Positions 17,733 through 25,702 of a DNA stretch of 56,186 nt are shown in pieces (the first letter of the stretch is position 1; each line of letters starts with the position of its first letter). The stretch spans positions 370 to 56,555 of the forward strand of contig NZ_RXZH01000014.1 of the NCBI RefSeq assembly GCF_003970385.1, in the 5' to 3' direction. The position numbers and the translations under genes are program-made. The notes under the pieces are model-generated. The model was not told the DNA's origin. It saw only the letters and a program-made list of their open reading frames with translations, and made no database searches. The DNA is from Vibrio aquaticus (GTDB lineage: Bacteria > Pseudomonadota > Gammaproteobacteria > Enterobacterales > Vibrionaceae).

Positions 17733-18203
17733 ATGGCATATTGGTTGTTCAAAACTGAACCTGACACCTTCTCTATTGACACATTACGAACACAAAACCG
17801 CTCATGCTGGGAGGGAGTTCGTAATTATCAAGCGCGGAATATGATGCGTGATGAAGTGAAAGAAGGCGACTTGGTGCTGATCTACCACTCTTCTTGTAAG
17901 AAAGTTGGTGTTGCTGGAATTGCGAAAGTGACCAAAGAAGCGTATCCCGACCATTTTGCCTTTGATCCGGAAAGTGACTACTACGATGCTAAGTCGACAC
18001 CAGAGAATCCGCGTTGGGTGATGGTTGATATTGAATTTGTGCGTAAGACAGAGCGACTGATTTCGCTCAGCGTGATGAAAGCCATGCCGGAATTGGAGAA
18101 CATGCCACTAGTGAAGAGGGGTAATCGTCTGTCAATAATGCCGGTCAGCGAAGAAGAGTGGTTGGCGATTCTGAGTAAAGAAAAACTACCGAGTCAGCGT
18201 TAG
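17733..18203 (+). CDS. EVE domain protein
   Basis: A 156-residue protein consisting of one EVE domain, a PUA-like fold related to YTH domains that binds modified nucleic-acid bases. Typical features are the opening YWLFKTEP, the WEGVRNYQARN motif and VLIYHSS. The start is ATG 17733; the longer frame would begin inside the divergent lipoprotein gene. Single-domain EVE proteins are widespread but their physiological target is unclear. Confidence 0.9.
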   Translation: MAYWLFKTEPDTFSIDTLRTQNRSCWEGVRNYQARNMMRDEVKEGDLVLIYHSSCKKVGVAGIAKVTKEAYPDHFAFDPESDYYDAKSTPENPRWVMVDIEFVRKTERLISLSVMKAMPELENMPLVKRGNRLSIMPVSEEEWLAILSKEKLPSQR

Positions 18204-18214
18204 AATTGAAATAA

Positions 18215-18239
18215 ATCAGGCAGCGAATCGCTGCCTGAT
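18215..18239. terminator. Hairpin between EVE gene and yigL
   Basis: A perfect 11-bp stem ATCAGGCAGCG / CGCTGCCTGAT with a three-base loop, between two convergent genes. T-tracts are short on both sides, so this is a probable rather than certain terminator. Confidence 0.65.
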
Positions 18240-18254
18240 AAATGTTCGCCGAGT

Positions 18255-19082
18255 TTAAAGCAGGTGGTCTTGCAAGTAGTGCGCAACCGCATCGTCTGCA
18301 TTACTGCCAATCACTTCATTGTTTGGCAGCGCCTCTTTGACTTTGTGGTGTGATGTGCCCATCACCAAGCCTTTACCTGCCATCGCCAGCATTTCAGCGT
18401 CATTCATACCATCACCGAAAGCGATACAGTTTTCTAGCGTTAGGTTTAGCGATTGAGCAACCGCTTCCAGTGCGTGACCTTTCGAAACTTCTGCAGCCAT
18501 GACTTCTAAACACCAAGGTGTAGAAAAGGCGATATTCAGTTGATCACCAAACGCTTCTCTTAGCTTGTTTTCAAACGTAACTAGGTGGTCATGGTCTTGC
18601 TCTGGGTGGGTAAAGAAGATCTTAGCAATGCCATCTGTCGGTGCGCTCTCAGCAGAAAAACGTTTGTAAGCAAAGCCAGATTCACTGTGGAACTTAGCCA
18701 ACATCTCATCGTCTCTATCCAGTAGCCAATCATCATTTTGGTACATGTGGATAAAAATCTCAGGATCCTGTCTGATCACATCGATCACTGACTGCACGAG
18801 TTCCTCAGGTACGTTTTTGCTGTACATCAGTTGATCATTTTGGTCATGAACGCGCGCGCCATTGGAGGTAATCATATAAGCAGGGATACCGGCAATCTCA
18901 CGAATACCCGCCACATCGACATGGTGACGACCTGTTGCAAAAATGAAAGTGAAGCCTTTCTCATGCAATGTTTTCAGAGTTTGTTTGGAAAATGTGCTGA
19001 GCTGATGGTTTGGTGCGAGTAAAGTGCCATCTAGATCAGAGGCAACAATGTGAAAAGGAGTATCTTTGCGTGCTTCGGTCAT
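18255..19082 (-). CDS. yigL: Cof-type HAD phosphatase YigL
   Basis: A 275-residue HAD hydrolase of the Cof/YbiV class. Motif I is ASDLDGTLLAPNH near residues 14-26, and motif IV is FGDGMNDAEML near 220. In E. coli YigL dephosphorylates pyridoxal phosphate and some sugar phosphates and is the target of SgrS riboregulation in the pldB-yigL transcript. The same order, pldB then yigL, occurs here, which supports the assignment over other Cof proteins. A terminator between the two suggests only partial read-through from pldB. Confidence 0.88.
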   Translation of the reverse strand: MTEARKDTPFHIVASDLDGTLLAPNHQLSTFSKQTLKTLHEKGFTFIFATGRHHVDVAGIREIAGIPAYMITSNGARVHDQNDQLMYSKNVPEELVQSVIDVIRQDPEIFIHMYQNDDWLLDRDDEMLAKFHSESGFAYKRFSAESAPTDGIAKIFFTHPEQDHDHLVTFENKLREAFGDQLNIAFSTPWCLEVMAAEVSKGHALEAVAQSLNLTLENCIAFGDGMNDAEMLAMAGKGLVMGTSHHKVKEALPNNEVIGSNADDAVAHYLQDHLL

Positions 19083-19155
19083 ATCACCCTCGTGTGTACA
19101 GCGTTAAAGTCCCTGCTGGGAGAGAGTGTAGTTTACTGGAATAGAAAGGGGAAAA

Positions 19156-19176
19156 AGAGGGTAAAGATCACCCTCT
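19156..19176 (-). terminator. Terminator after pldB
   Basis: AGAGGGT / ACCCTCT stem with a 7-nt loop in the 138-bp pldB-yigL gap. Read on the minus strand it is followed by TTTTTCCCC. It would limit read-through from pldB into yigL. Confidence 0.65.
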
Positions 19177-19220
19177 AGTATTTCCTATTTTTGCGCGCAG
19201 ATAAGTGGAAGGCGTACCAC

Positions 19221-20207
19221 TTAATACTGATTGAAGAAGGTTAAGGTGGCGTCTAATGCTTGATTGCGGTATTCATCTTTCTCAAACAGCAATTCATGTT
19301 TGGCTTCATGGATGATCTTAAATGCACACTGAGTATGTGTTTTGGCAAGCTTCTTCATAAATTGAACTTGAGCTTGGTTAGCTACTATTTGGTCGTCACC
19401 GGCTTGCATCACCAGCAATGGTACTTTGATTTGTCTGGTCATTTGGTAACACTGCTTACACGCCATTAAACCTTGCCACACCCAGCGTGTGCTTGCTCCG
19501 CCAATTTTCAGTTCTGGGTTCTGCTCATACCAACCTCTAAACCAGTGATAACGTACATCGCTTTGGCTTAAGAAGTTGCCTTCAAACGGTTTCGGGAAAT
19601 AAGCCACTTGGCCTGGTGCAAAGGTTGGCTTTGGATAAACGGCCGTGAGCAGCTGGCCCAATAATGTGGCAACGGGTTTTAAGTGCCAAGGTAAGTTTAC
19701 GCCAAACATAGGTGCGCTCAGAGCAACCGCATCAAATGTCGCATCATGGGTTTGAAGATATCGCGTGACAATGTTGCCACCCATTGAGTGACCGAGCATA
19801 AAGCGCTTTGCATAGCTTGATAAATCAAAGTGACTCACGACCTGCTCGAGATCTTTAATGTAGTCGTCGAACTCATCAACGTAGCCCATTTGCTTATCTT
19901 CAATCAACCTGTCAGACAATCCTTGACCACGATGGTCATAGGAATAAACGTCATAGCCTTGTTGGAACAAGTCGTAGAACAACTCCTGATACTTAGAGCA
20001 ACATTCAATACGCCCGTTGACTACCAAAATTGCTTTGTTATGTTCTGGAGAGGTGAGCTTCATCCAGTAAAGAGAACGCTTGTCAAAAGCCTTGAGATAG
20101 CCTTCTTCACGAGTGCGCCATAACTCAGCAATATTGCCATTGATTGCTTGCTCAAAATCGGACTCTTGAGTATAAGATGAAATAATATGGGAGCGTGAAT
20201 CATTCAT
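19221..20207 (-). CDS. pldB: Lysophospholipase L2-type alpha/beta hydrolase
   Basis: A 328-residue inner-membrane-associated hydrolase. The nucleophile elbow is GHSMGG (about 139-144), the oxyanion region precedes DHRGQGLSD, and the late His lies in EAKHELLFE. PldB removes the acyl chain from lysophospholipids and transfers acyl groups to phosphatidylglycerol. The neighbours yigL and an RhtB exporter reproduce the E. coli rhtB-pldB-yigL cluster. Confidence 0.92.
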   Translation of the reverse strand: MNDSRSHIISSYTQESDFEQAINGNIAELWRTREEGYLKAFDKRSLYWMKLTSPEHNKAILVVNGRIECCSKYQELFYDLFQQGYDVYSYDHRGQGLSDRLIEDKQMGYVDEFDDYIKDLEQVVSHFDLSSYAKRFMLGHSMGGNIVTRYLQTHDATFDAVALSAPMFGVNLPWHLKPVATLLGQLLTAVYPKPTFAPGQVAYFPKPFEGNFLSQSDVRYHWFRGWYEQNPELKIGGASTRWVWQGLMACKQCYQMTRQIKVPLLVMQAGDDQIVANQAQVQFMKKLAKTHTQCAFKIIHEAKHELLFEKDEYRNQALDATLTFFNQY

Positions 20208-20294
20208 GGTGTAGTACGGCCTGATTTTCGTTTCAGCTATGCGACAAGATTAGATTATGTGGGGCGAGCAGCCTTTAGTCGAGAGGAATTCGTA

Positions 20295-20912
20295 ATGGAT
20301 ATGCATGTTTGGCTGGCTTATGTAGTGACGGCGATTGTTTTTAGCTTGGCGCCGGGGTCTGGTACGGTCAATTCGATCAGTAATGGCTTAAGCTATGGAA
20401 CCAAACGTTCATTGGCGGCCATCGCCGGGCTGCAAATTGGGCTTGCTGTGCATATTGTTCTGGTGGGGGCAGGCATCGGTGCGTTGGTTGCTCAATCAGC
20501 TTTAGCCTTCACTATTATCAAGTGGGTTGGTGCGGCTTATCTTGTGTGGTTAGGTCTTCAAAAATGGCGTGATCGTTCAACGCTTGCAACAGCGCAAACT
20601 GTGAACCAACTTTCATCAATGCGCTTGATGCGGAATGCCATATTGATTAACCTAACTAACCCTAAGTCGATTGTTTTCTTGGTGGCGCTGTTCCCTCAGT
20701 TTATTGACCCTACTAAGGATCAAGTGACACAGATTATGGTGTTAGGTCTGACAACGGTCTTTATTGATGCGGTGGTGATGCTTGGCTATACCAGCCTTGC
20801 TTCTCAGATGGGACGTTTCATTCGTTCAGACAAGATCATGTCTAAGATCAACAAAGTATTTGGCTCTATGTTTATGGGGTGTGGGGCGTTACTCGCCGCT
20901 GCCAAAGCCTAA
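20295..20912 (+). CDS. rhtB: LysE/RhtB family amino-acid exporter
   Basis: A 205-residue inner-membrane protein with about five or six hydrophobic segments and the family signature LAPGSGTVNSISNGLSYG near the N-terminus, followed by the glycine-rich AGLQIG helix. RhtB exports homoserine and homoserine lactone. The start is ATG 20295 behind GAGAGGAATT; the upstream part of the frame is not hydrophobic. It is divergent from pldB, matching E. coli, which favours RhtB over other LysE-type exporters. Confidence 0.88.
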   Translation: MDMHVWLAYVVTAIVFSLAPGSGTVNSISNGLSYGTKRSLAAIAGLQIGLAVHIVLVGAGIGALVAQSALAFTIIKWVGAAYLVWLGLQKWRDRSTLATAQTVNQLSSMRLMRNAILINLTNPKSIVFLVALFPQFIDPTKDQVTQIMVLGLTTVFIDAVVMLGYTSLASQMGRFIRSDKIMSKINKVFGSMFMGCGALLAAAKA

Positions 20913-20938
20913 TTTAACCAAGAGATTTCACTGTCACG

Positions 20939-22177
20939 ATGCCGCAACGAATTAAAGAGACCTATGTCGCTCGTCAACCTATCTTGAACGCCAAGCGACA
21001 AACATTAGGTTACGAATTGCTGTTTCGTGATAGTGACAATAATGCTTACCCCAGCCACATTAATGCCAATCGTGCGACCTATCGTCTAATTGTTGAGAAC
21101 TTCCTGACCGCAGGAACAAACCCAACCTTTGCCAACTCTCGCTGTTTTATTAACTTCCCTCATGAAAGTTTAGTTCGCTTGCTGCCGCTCTCATTGCCAA
21201 AGAACCGTATCGTGGTTGAGGTGCTCGAGACATGCACACCGAACGATGAGTTGCTTGAAGCCATCAAACAGCTCTACGCGAATGGCTACCTGATTGCCCT
21301 AGATGACTTTATCTATACGCCGGAGTGGGAACGCTTTCTGCCATTCGTACATATTGTGAAAATCGATATTATGGCGGTGGGGTTAGAGCAAGCCTGCGCG
21401 ATGGTGAAAGAACTCAAGGCTAAGAGCTCTAAACGAAAATTCGTCGCCGAGCGGGTTGAAACCGAGGAGGAGTTTCTTGCGGCACGTTCTGCAGGGTTCA
21501 GTTTCTTTCAAGGTTACTTCTTTAGTAAGCCTGAGATCGTGCGCCAACGTTACTTAAGCCCAGAGCAGTTGATCGCGATGGAGCTGTTCCATGAAGTGTG
21601 TAAGGCGGAAGTCGACTTTGCCAAAGTAGAAGCGATCGTGGCGAAAGATGTTGCTCTGTCGTATAAGTTGCTGCGATTTGTGAATACCATGTCAGATCGG
21701 CTAGAAGTGAATATTTCGTCATTTCGACAAGCACTTGTCTATTTAGGGCAAGATAAACTTAAGCTATTTGTCTCGCTTGCCGTCGCTTCGTTTGTGTCTG
21801 CCAATAAACCCAAAGAACTCTACACACTCTCCTTGCAACGAGCCCAGTTTTTCATGTTGATGGCTCGTGAGAACCCCTTTAGCCAATTCCGCGATCAGGC
21901 GTTTTTGATTGGTCTGTTTTCTCTGCTTGACGCACTCATGGACGTCTCTTTGAGCGATCTTGTCGAGCAGTTGCCACTTTGTCCTTCCATCAAACAAGCG
22001 CTGCTGGAGCGTAAAGGGCCGTTCGGCCAACTTCTACAGTTGGAAGAGTGTTATGAGAGAGCCGATTGGTTTGGTGTCGAAGATGCCTGCCAGAAACTAA
22101 GTCTATCAGTCAGTGATGTGATGCCACGAATCACACAAGCTCAACGTTGGAGCCAAGAGCTCAACCCAATCCTTTAG
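20939..22177 (+). CDS. EAL-like and HDOD domain protein
   Basis: A 412-residue cytosolic regulator of the YuxH type. The N-terminal EAL-like domain (about 8-205) reads YELLFRD at the signature place, with FINFP, LDDFIYTPEW, KIDIM and AERVETEEE; several metal ligands of active phosphodiesterases are changed (for example DDF is not followed by G-x-G), so it is more likely a binding or inactive domain. An HDOD domain (about 205-395, DVALSYKLLRFVN) follows; HDOD domains lack the catalytic HD pair and act in signalling. It begins 26 bp after rhtB and may be co-transcribed. Confidence 0.87.
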   Translation: MPQRIKETYVARQPILNAKRQTLGYELLFRDSDNNAYPSHINANRATYRLIVENFLTAGTNPTFANSRCFINFPHESLVRLLPLSLPKNRIVVEVLETCTPNDELLEAIKQLYANGYLIALDDFIYTPEWERFLPFVHIVKIDIMAVGLEQACAMVKELKAKSSKRKFVAERVETEEEFLAARSAGFSFFQGYFFSKPEIVRQRYLSPEQLIAMELFHEVCKAEVDFAKVEAIVAKDVALSYKLLRFVNTMSDRLEVNISSFRQALVYLGQDKLKLFVSLAVASFVSANKPKELYTLSLQRAQFFMLMARENPFSQFRDQAFLIGLFSLLDALMDVSLSDLVEQLPLCPSIKQALLERKGPFGQLLQLEECYERADWFGVEDACQKLSLSVSDVMPRITQAQRWSQELNPIL

Positions 22178-22239
22178 CTAGATGAAACTTTTATGACACT
22201 TTGAATTAGGTGTTGATCTCCGCACAAGAATAAATAAAT

Positions 22240-22251
22240 ATATGCGCATAT
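22240..22251. promoter_or_regulatory. Candidate ArsR operator
   Basis: A perfect 12-bp palindrome ATATGCGCATAT in an AT-rich stretch 22 bp before the arsR start, followed by a second half-like run CATATATG. ArsR/SmtB repressors bind AT-rich inverted repeats overlapping their own promoters, so autoregulation of the cassette is inferred. Confidence 0.45.
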
Positions 22252-22272
22252 CCATATATGAGTATGTTTTGA

Positions 22273-22614
22273 ATGTTACCGCATCAGTTTTTCAAATTAT
22301 TATCCGATGAAACTCGCGTACGCAGCCTGATGCTGATTGTGCGTGAGGAGTGCTTGAGCGTGGGTGAACTGACTGAAGCACTGCAAGAGAGTCAACCTAA
22401 AGTCTCTCGTCATCTTGCTCAACTACGTACCAATGGCATTTTGGTCGATGTAAGACAAGGGCAGTGGGTCTTCTACCGTTTAGCGTCAGGTTTGCCTGGT
22501 TGGATGAATAAACTGATTGATGACCTTGTGGCTTCAAATTGCCTAAAAACAGAATACCAACAAGATTTAGAACGATTACATGCGATTCAGGCTCGCCCTG
22601 TTTGCTGCCAATAA
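22273..22614 (+). CDS. arsR: ArsR-family repressor of the arsJ cassette
   Basis: A 113-residue winged-helix repressor. The recognition helix lies in SQPKVSRHLAQLRTNG (about 40-55), and the wing is RQGQWVFYRL. The classical arsenite site ELCVCDL is absent: the corresponding region reads CLSVGEL, leaving Cys27, with Cys90, Cys111 and Cys112 as other possible ligands. It heads the arsenate cassette with a 22-bp gap to gapdh. No strong ribosome binding site precedes the ATG. Confidence 0.9.
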   Translation: MLPHQFFKLLSDETRVRSLMLIVREECLSVGELTEALQESQPKVSRHLAQLRTNGILVDVRQGQWVFYRLASGLPGWMNKLIDDLVASNCLKTEYQQDLERLHAIQARPVCCQ

Positions 22615-22636
22615 ATTGAAAGAAAGAGATTAAGTT

Positions 22637-23638
22637 ATGACGATTAAAGTAGGAATTAACGGTTTCGGTCGTATTGGACGTTTAGCACTTCGAGCGGCTT
22701 ATGATTGGCCTGAGCTAGAGTTTGTTCAAATCAATGATGTGGCAGGTGATACCAAGACACTGGCACATCTTCTAGAGTTTGATTCAGTTCAAGGTCGTTG
22801 GCACCATGAAGTGGCAGCCGATGGTTCAGAGATGATCATCAATGGTCACAGCATTAAGACAACGCAAGAGCGTGATATCGAAGCGATCGACTGGTCGGAT
22901 TGTGATGTCGTCATCGAAGCGACAGGTGTTCACCGTAAAACCTCTTTCCTAAACAAGTATCTTGAACAGGGTGTTAAGCGTGTTGTTGTTTCTGCTCCGG
23001 TGAAAGAAGAGGGCGTTGCCAACATCGTGGTGGGCGTGAACGACCACATCTTCGACCCAGCTGTGCATAAGATCGTGACGGCGGCTTCATGTACGACCAA
23101 CTGTATTGCGCCGGTAGTTAAAGTGATCAATGAAAAGCTGGGCATTGAGAACGCTTCATTTACGACAATTCATGACTTAACCAATACTCAAACAATTCTC
23201 GATGCGCCACATAAAGATCTACGTCGTGCTCGTGCATGTGGTATGAGCCTAATCCCAACGACGACGGGTTCGGCTAAAGCAATTGTTGAAATCTTCCCTG
23301 AGTTAGAAAACCGCATCAACGGCCACGCTGTACGTGTACCACTGGCGAATGCTTCTCTGACTGACATCATCTTTGAAGTGAAGCAAGATACGACTGCTGA
23401 AGAAGTGAATGCATTACTAAAAGAAGCATCACAAGGTGAGCTGAAAGGCATACTTGGTTTTGAAGAACGTCCACTGGTTTCTATTGATTACAAAGGGGAC
23501 CAGCGTTCAACCATCGTCGATGCACTTTCAACAATGCTAGTCGGCAAGCGTATGGTGAAGATCTACGCTTGGTATGACAATGAAATGGGTTACGCAACGC
23601 GTACAGCTGAGTTGGTTCGTAACGTTGGCTTAGCATAA
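22637..23638 (+). CDS. ArsJ-associated glyceraldehyde-3-phosphate dehydrogenase
   Basis: A 333-residue type I GAPDH: an NAD-binding GINGFGRIGR start and the catalytic Cys152 in ASCTTNC. In arsJ cassettes this enzyme uses arsenate in place of phosphate to form 1-arseno-3-phosphoglycerate, which ArsJ exports and which then hydrolyses outside. This is a specialised paralogue, not the glycolytic gapA, as shown by its place between arsR and arsJ. The stop codon TAA is the first sequence of an ERIC-family repeat. Confidence 0.93.
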   Translation: MTIKVGINGFGRIGRLALRAAYDWPELEFVQINDVAGDTKTLAHLLEFDSVQGRWHHEVAADGSEMIINGHSIKTTQERDIEAIDWSDCDVVIEATGVHRKTSFLNKYLEQGVKRVVVSAPVKEEGVANIVVGVNDHIFDPAVHKIVTAASCTTNCIAPVVKVINEKLGIENASFTTIHDLTNTQTILDAPHKDLRRARACGMSLIPTTTGSAKAIVEIFPELENRINGHAVRVPLANASLTDIIFEVKQDTTAEEVNALLKEASQGELKGILGFEERPLVSIDYKGDQRSTIVDALSTMLVGKRMVKIYAWYDNEMGYATRTAELVRNVGLA

Positions 23639-23764
23639 TACTCTTCATACTTGAAATCGCAGCGTTGTTAACTGCGTAAGCTCACCCTAATCACATAGAA
23701 GATCTATGCTCATAGGGCTGAGCTTACTGGTTGCCTAGCTGCAACTCCAATTATTTTGAGTATT
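23636..23764 (+). repeat. ERIC-family intergenic repeat, copy 2
   Basis: About 129 bp with inverted ends (AATACTC at 23637-23643, GAGTATT at 23758-23764) and the core GCTCACCCTAATCACATAG...CTATGCTCATAGGGCTGAGC. It is closely similar to the copy at 10480-10610 and recognisably related to E. coli ERIC, including GCCTAGCTGCAACTCCAATTATTTTGAGTATT-like end sequence. It separates gapdh from the phosphatase gene inside the arsenic cassette and supplies the DNA just upstream of the latter. Confidence 0.87.
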
Positions 23765-23790
23765 CACCTAAACATATAATAATTTTGGTA

Positions 23791-24288
23791 ATGACTATGA
23801 CACATCCTACATGGCAACTTGATGTTGATAATGGCGCTTTGGTTCTGACTCCTTGTCCGGGTACGAAAGGCACGGATTTAGACGCATCACTTGAGCAGCT
23901 GAAAGCACAAGGTGTACAAGCGATTGTCACCGCACTGGATGATGCGGAACTTGCGAGTAAAGACGTAGCAGCTCTCGGTGAGAAGGCGAACGCACTAGGT
24001 ATGCAGTGGTTCCAAATCGAGATTGAAGACGACTGTGCGCCAGGTGATGCATTTGCTGCGAAATGGCAAACAGCAAGCCCTGCCTTACACAATGTTGTCG
24101 ATAACGGTGGCAAAGTGGCGGTGCATTGTATGGGCGGCTCAGGTCGTACAGGACTGCTAGCAGCTCACCTGCTACTTGAGAAAAACTGGCCACTTGCAGA
24201 GATCGTAACGCAAGTTCAAGCGCTTCGTCCGGGGGCTTTTACCAAGCCGATTCAAGTTGATTACATTAACGGTGTGGCAAGCAAATAA
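23791..24288 (+). CDS. Dual-specificity/tyrosine phosphatase-like protein of the arsenic cassette
   Basis: A 165-residue cytosolic protein with the cysteine phosphatase P-loop HCMGGSGRTG: nucleophile Cys113 and phosphate-binding Arg119 (C-x5-R). A general-acid candidate Asp lies in EIEDDCAP near 80. It resembles the CDK-inhibitor-3-like phosphatase family. Its place between the arsenate-using GAPDH and arsJ suggests a role in arsenate metabolism, but the substrate is unknown. I use ATG 23791; ATG 23797 is equally possible, and the ribosome binding site is weak for both. Confidence 0.82.
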   Translation: MTMTHPTWQLDVDNGALVLTPCPGTKGTDLDASLEQLKAQGVQAIVTALDDAELASKDVAALGEKANALGMQWFQIEIEDDCAPGDAFAAKWQTASPALHNVVDNGGKVAVHCMGGSGRTGLLAAHLLLEKNWPLAEIVTQVQALRPGAFTKPIQVDYINGVASK

Positions 24289-24306
24289 TAGTTTGTTCAG
24301 CGTTTT

Positions 24307-24337
24307 GAGCTTTTGGATCACCATGATCCAAAAGCTC
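24307..24337 (+). other. Strong hairpin between phosphatase gene and arsJ
   Basis: A perfect 14-bp stem GAGCTTTTGGATCA / TGATCCAAAAGCTC with a three-base loop, 19 nt after the phosphatase stop and 49 nt before arsJ. No T-tract follows, so it is more likely an mRNA-stability or processing element than a terminator. Confidence 0.6.
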
Positions 24338-24385
24338 TCTGATCGGTCACTTCTCTGTTTTATTCCGTCCTATGGGTAAGATGTT

Positions 24386-25606
24386 ATGTTCTCAAACCTG
24401 AGTAAGAGTGTTCGCCAATATATGCTGGTGACCTTCAATTACTGGAACTTCACCATTACGGATGGCGCACTGCGTATGCTGGTGGTGCTCTATTTTTATG
24501 ACTTAGGTTATAGCTCGTTAGAAATTGCCTCACTGTTCCTGTTTTACGAATTTTTTGGTGTGGTTACCAACCTGATTGGTGGTTGGTTAGGCGCTAGGTT
24601 GGGTCTGAACAAAACCATGAACTTAGGCCTAGGGATGCAAATTGTCGCTTTGGGTATGTTAGCAGTGCCAAGTGCGATGTTAACCATTCCTTGGGTGATG
24701 GCGGCTCAAGCACTGTCGGGCATTGCCAAAGATCTCAATAAGATGAGCGCCAAAAGCTCTATCAAAACTTTGGTACCAGATGAACAGCAAGGCGCTTTGT
24801 ATAAGTGGATTGCGATCCTGACGGGTTCGAAGAACGCTTTGAAAGGGGCGGGGTTCTTTGTCGGTGGCCTATTACTTGCGACTATCGGCTTTCAATATGC
24901 GGTGCTTGCAATGGCGGCAGTGCTCACCTTGGTGTTCATGGGCAGTGTGTTGAGCCTTGAAGCTGATATGGGTAAAGCAAAGAACAAGCCTAAGTTTAAG
25001 CAGATCTTTTCTAAATCAGAGTCGATAAACATTCTGTCAGCCGCGCGTATGTTCCTATTTGGCGCACGTGACGTGTGGTTCGTGATTGCGTTGCCTATCT
25101 ACTTGGGCAGTGTCTTTGGCTGGAATCATTCGATGGTGGGTGGCTTCTTAGCAGCCTGGACGATTGCGTATGGCTTTGTTCAGGGCATTGCGCCTAAGCT
25201 TACCGGTAAAGCGGAAGGTAAGGTACCAGATGGTCGCGCGGCTATGTTGTGGGCTGGTGGACTGGCTTTGGTGACCGCTTTAATCGCTTATTCAGTGCAA
25301 ATTGGCTGGCAGCCTGAGATAGTCATTGTCGGTGGTTTGATGATATTTGGTGCCATTTTTGCGGTGAACTCTTCATTACATTCTTACATGATCGTGAGTT
25401 ATGCCAAAGGTGATGGTGTGTCACTCGATGTTGGTTTCTACTACATGGCTAATGCCATGGGGCGCTTAATTGGCACGATTTTGTCTGGATGGGTGTTCCA
25501 AATGGCAGGGCTCGCTGCTTGTCTTTGGGTCTCGTTTGCGTTCTTAGCACTAACTACTTTGATATCGGTGAAACTACCGAAAGTAAAACCCACCGTTACT
25601 GCATAG
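24386..25606 (+). CDS. arsJ: Organoarsenical exporter ArsJ (MFS)
   Basis: A 406-residue major-facilitator membrane protein with about 11-12 transmembrane helices. The N-terminal YWNFTITDGALRMLVVLYFY segment is typical of ArsJ. ArsJ exports 1-arseno-3-phosphoglycerate made by the cassette GAPDH, so the pair gives arsenate resistance without reduction to arsenite. No arsC or arsB is seen nearby, consistent with that route. A strong terminator follows. Confidence 0.93.
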   Translation: MFSNLSKSVRQYMLVTFNYWNFTITDGALRMLVVLYFYDLGYSSLEIASLFLFYEFFGVVTNLIGGWLGARLGLNKTMNLGLGMQIVALGMLAVPSAMLTIPWVMAAQALSGIAKDLNKMSAKSSIKTLVPDEQQGALYKWIAILTGSKNALKGAGFFVGGLLLATIGFQYAVLAMAAVLTLVFMGSVLSLEADMGKAKNKPKFKQIFSKSESINILSAARMFLFGARDVWFVIALPIYLGSVFGWNHSMVGGFLAAWTIAYGFVQGIAPKLTGKAEGKVPDGRAAMLWAGGLALVTALIAYSVQIGWQPEIVIVGGLMIFGAIFAVNSSLHSYMIVSYAKGDGVSLDVGFYYMANAMGRLIGTILSGWVFQMAGLAACLWVSFAFLALTTLISVKLPKVKPTVTA

Positions 25607-25626
25607 CCGCCAACAATTTACTGACT

Positions 25627-25666
25627 AAAAGCTGACCAAGTGTGTTACCTGGTCAGCTTTTTTATT
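25627..25666 (+). terminator. Terminator of the arsenic cassette
   Basis: A 12-bp perfect stem AAAAGCTGACCA / TGGTCAGCTTTT with an 11-nt loop, followed by TTTTTTATT. It ends the arsR-gapdh-phosphatase-arsJ transcript. Confidence 0.93.
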
Positions 25667-25702
25667 GCTATATTCAGTAGGTTACTAAGCGAGAGTGTGA
25701 GT

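Noticed and set aside
22637..23638. Glycolytic gapA
   Set aside because: Location between arsR and arsJ marks it as the arsenate-dedicated paralogue.
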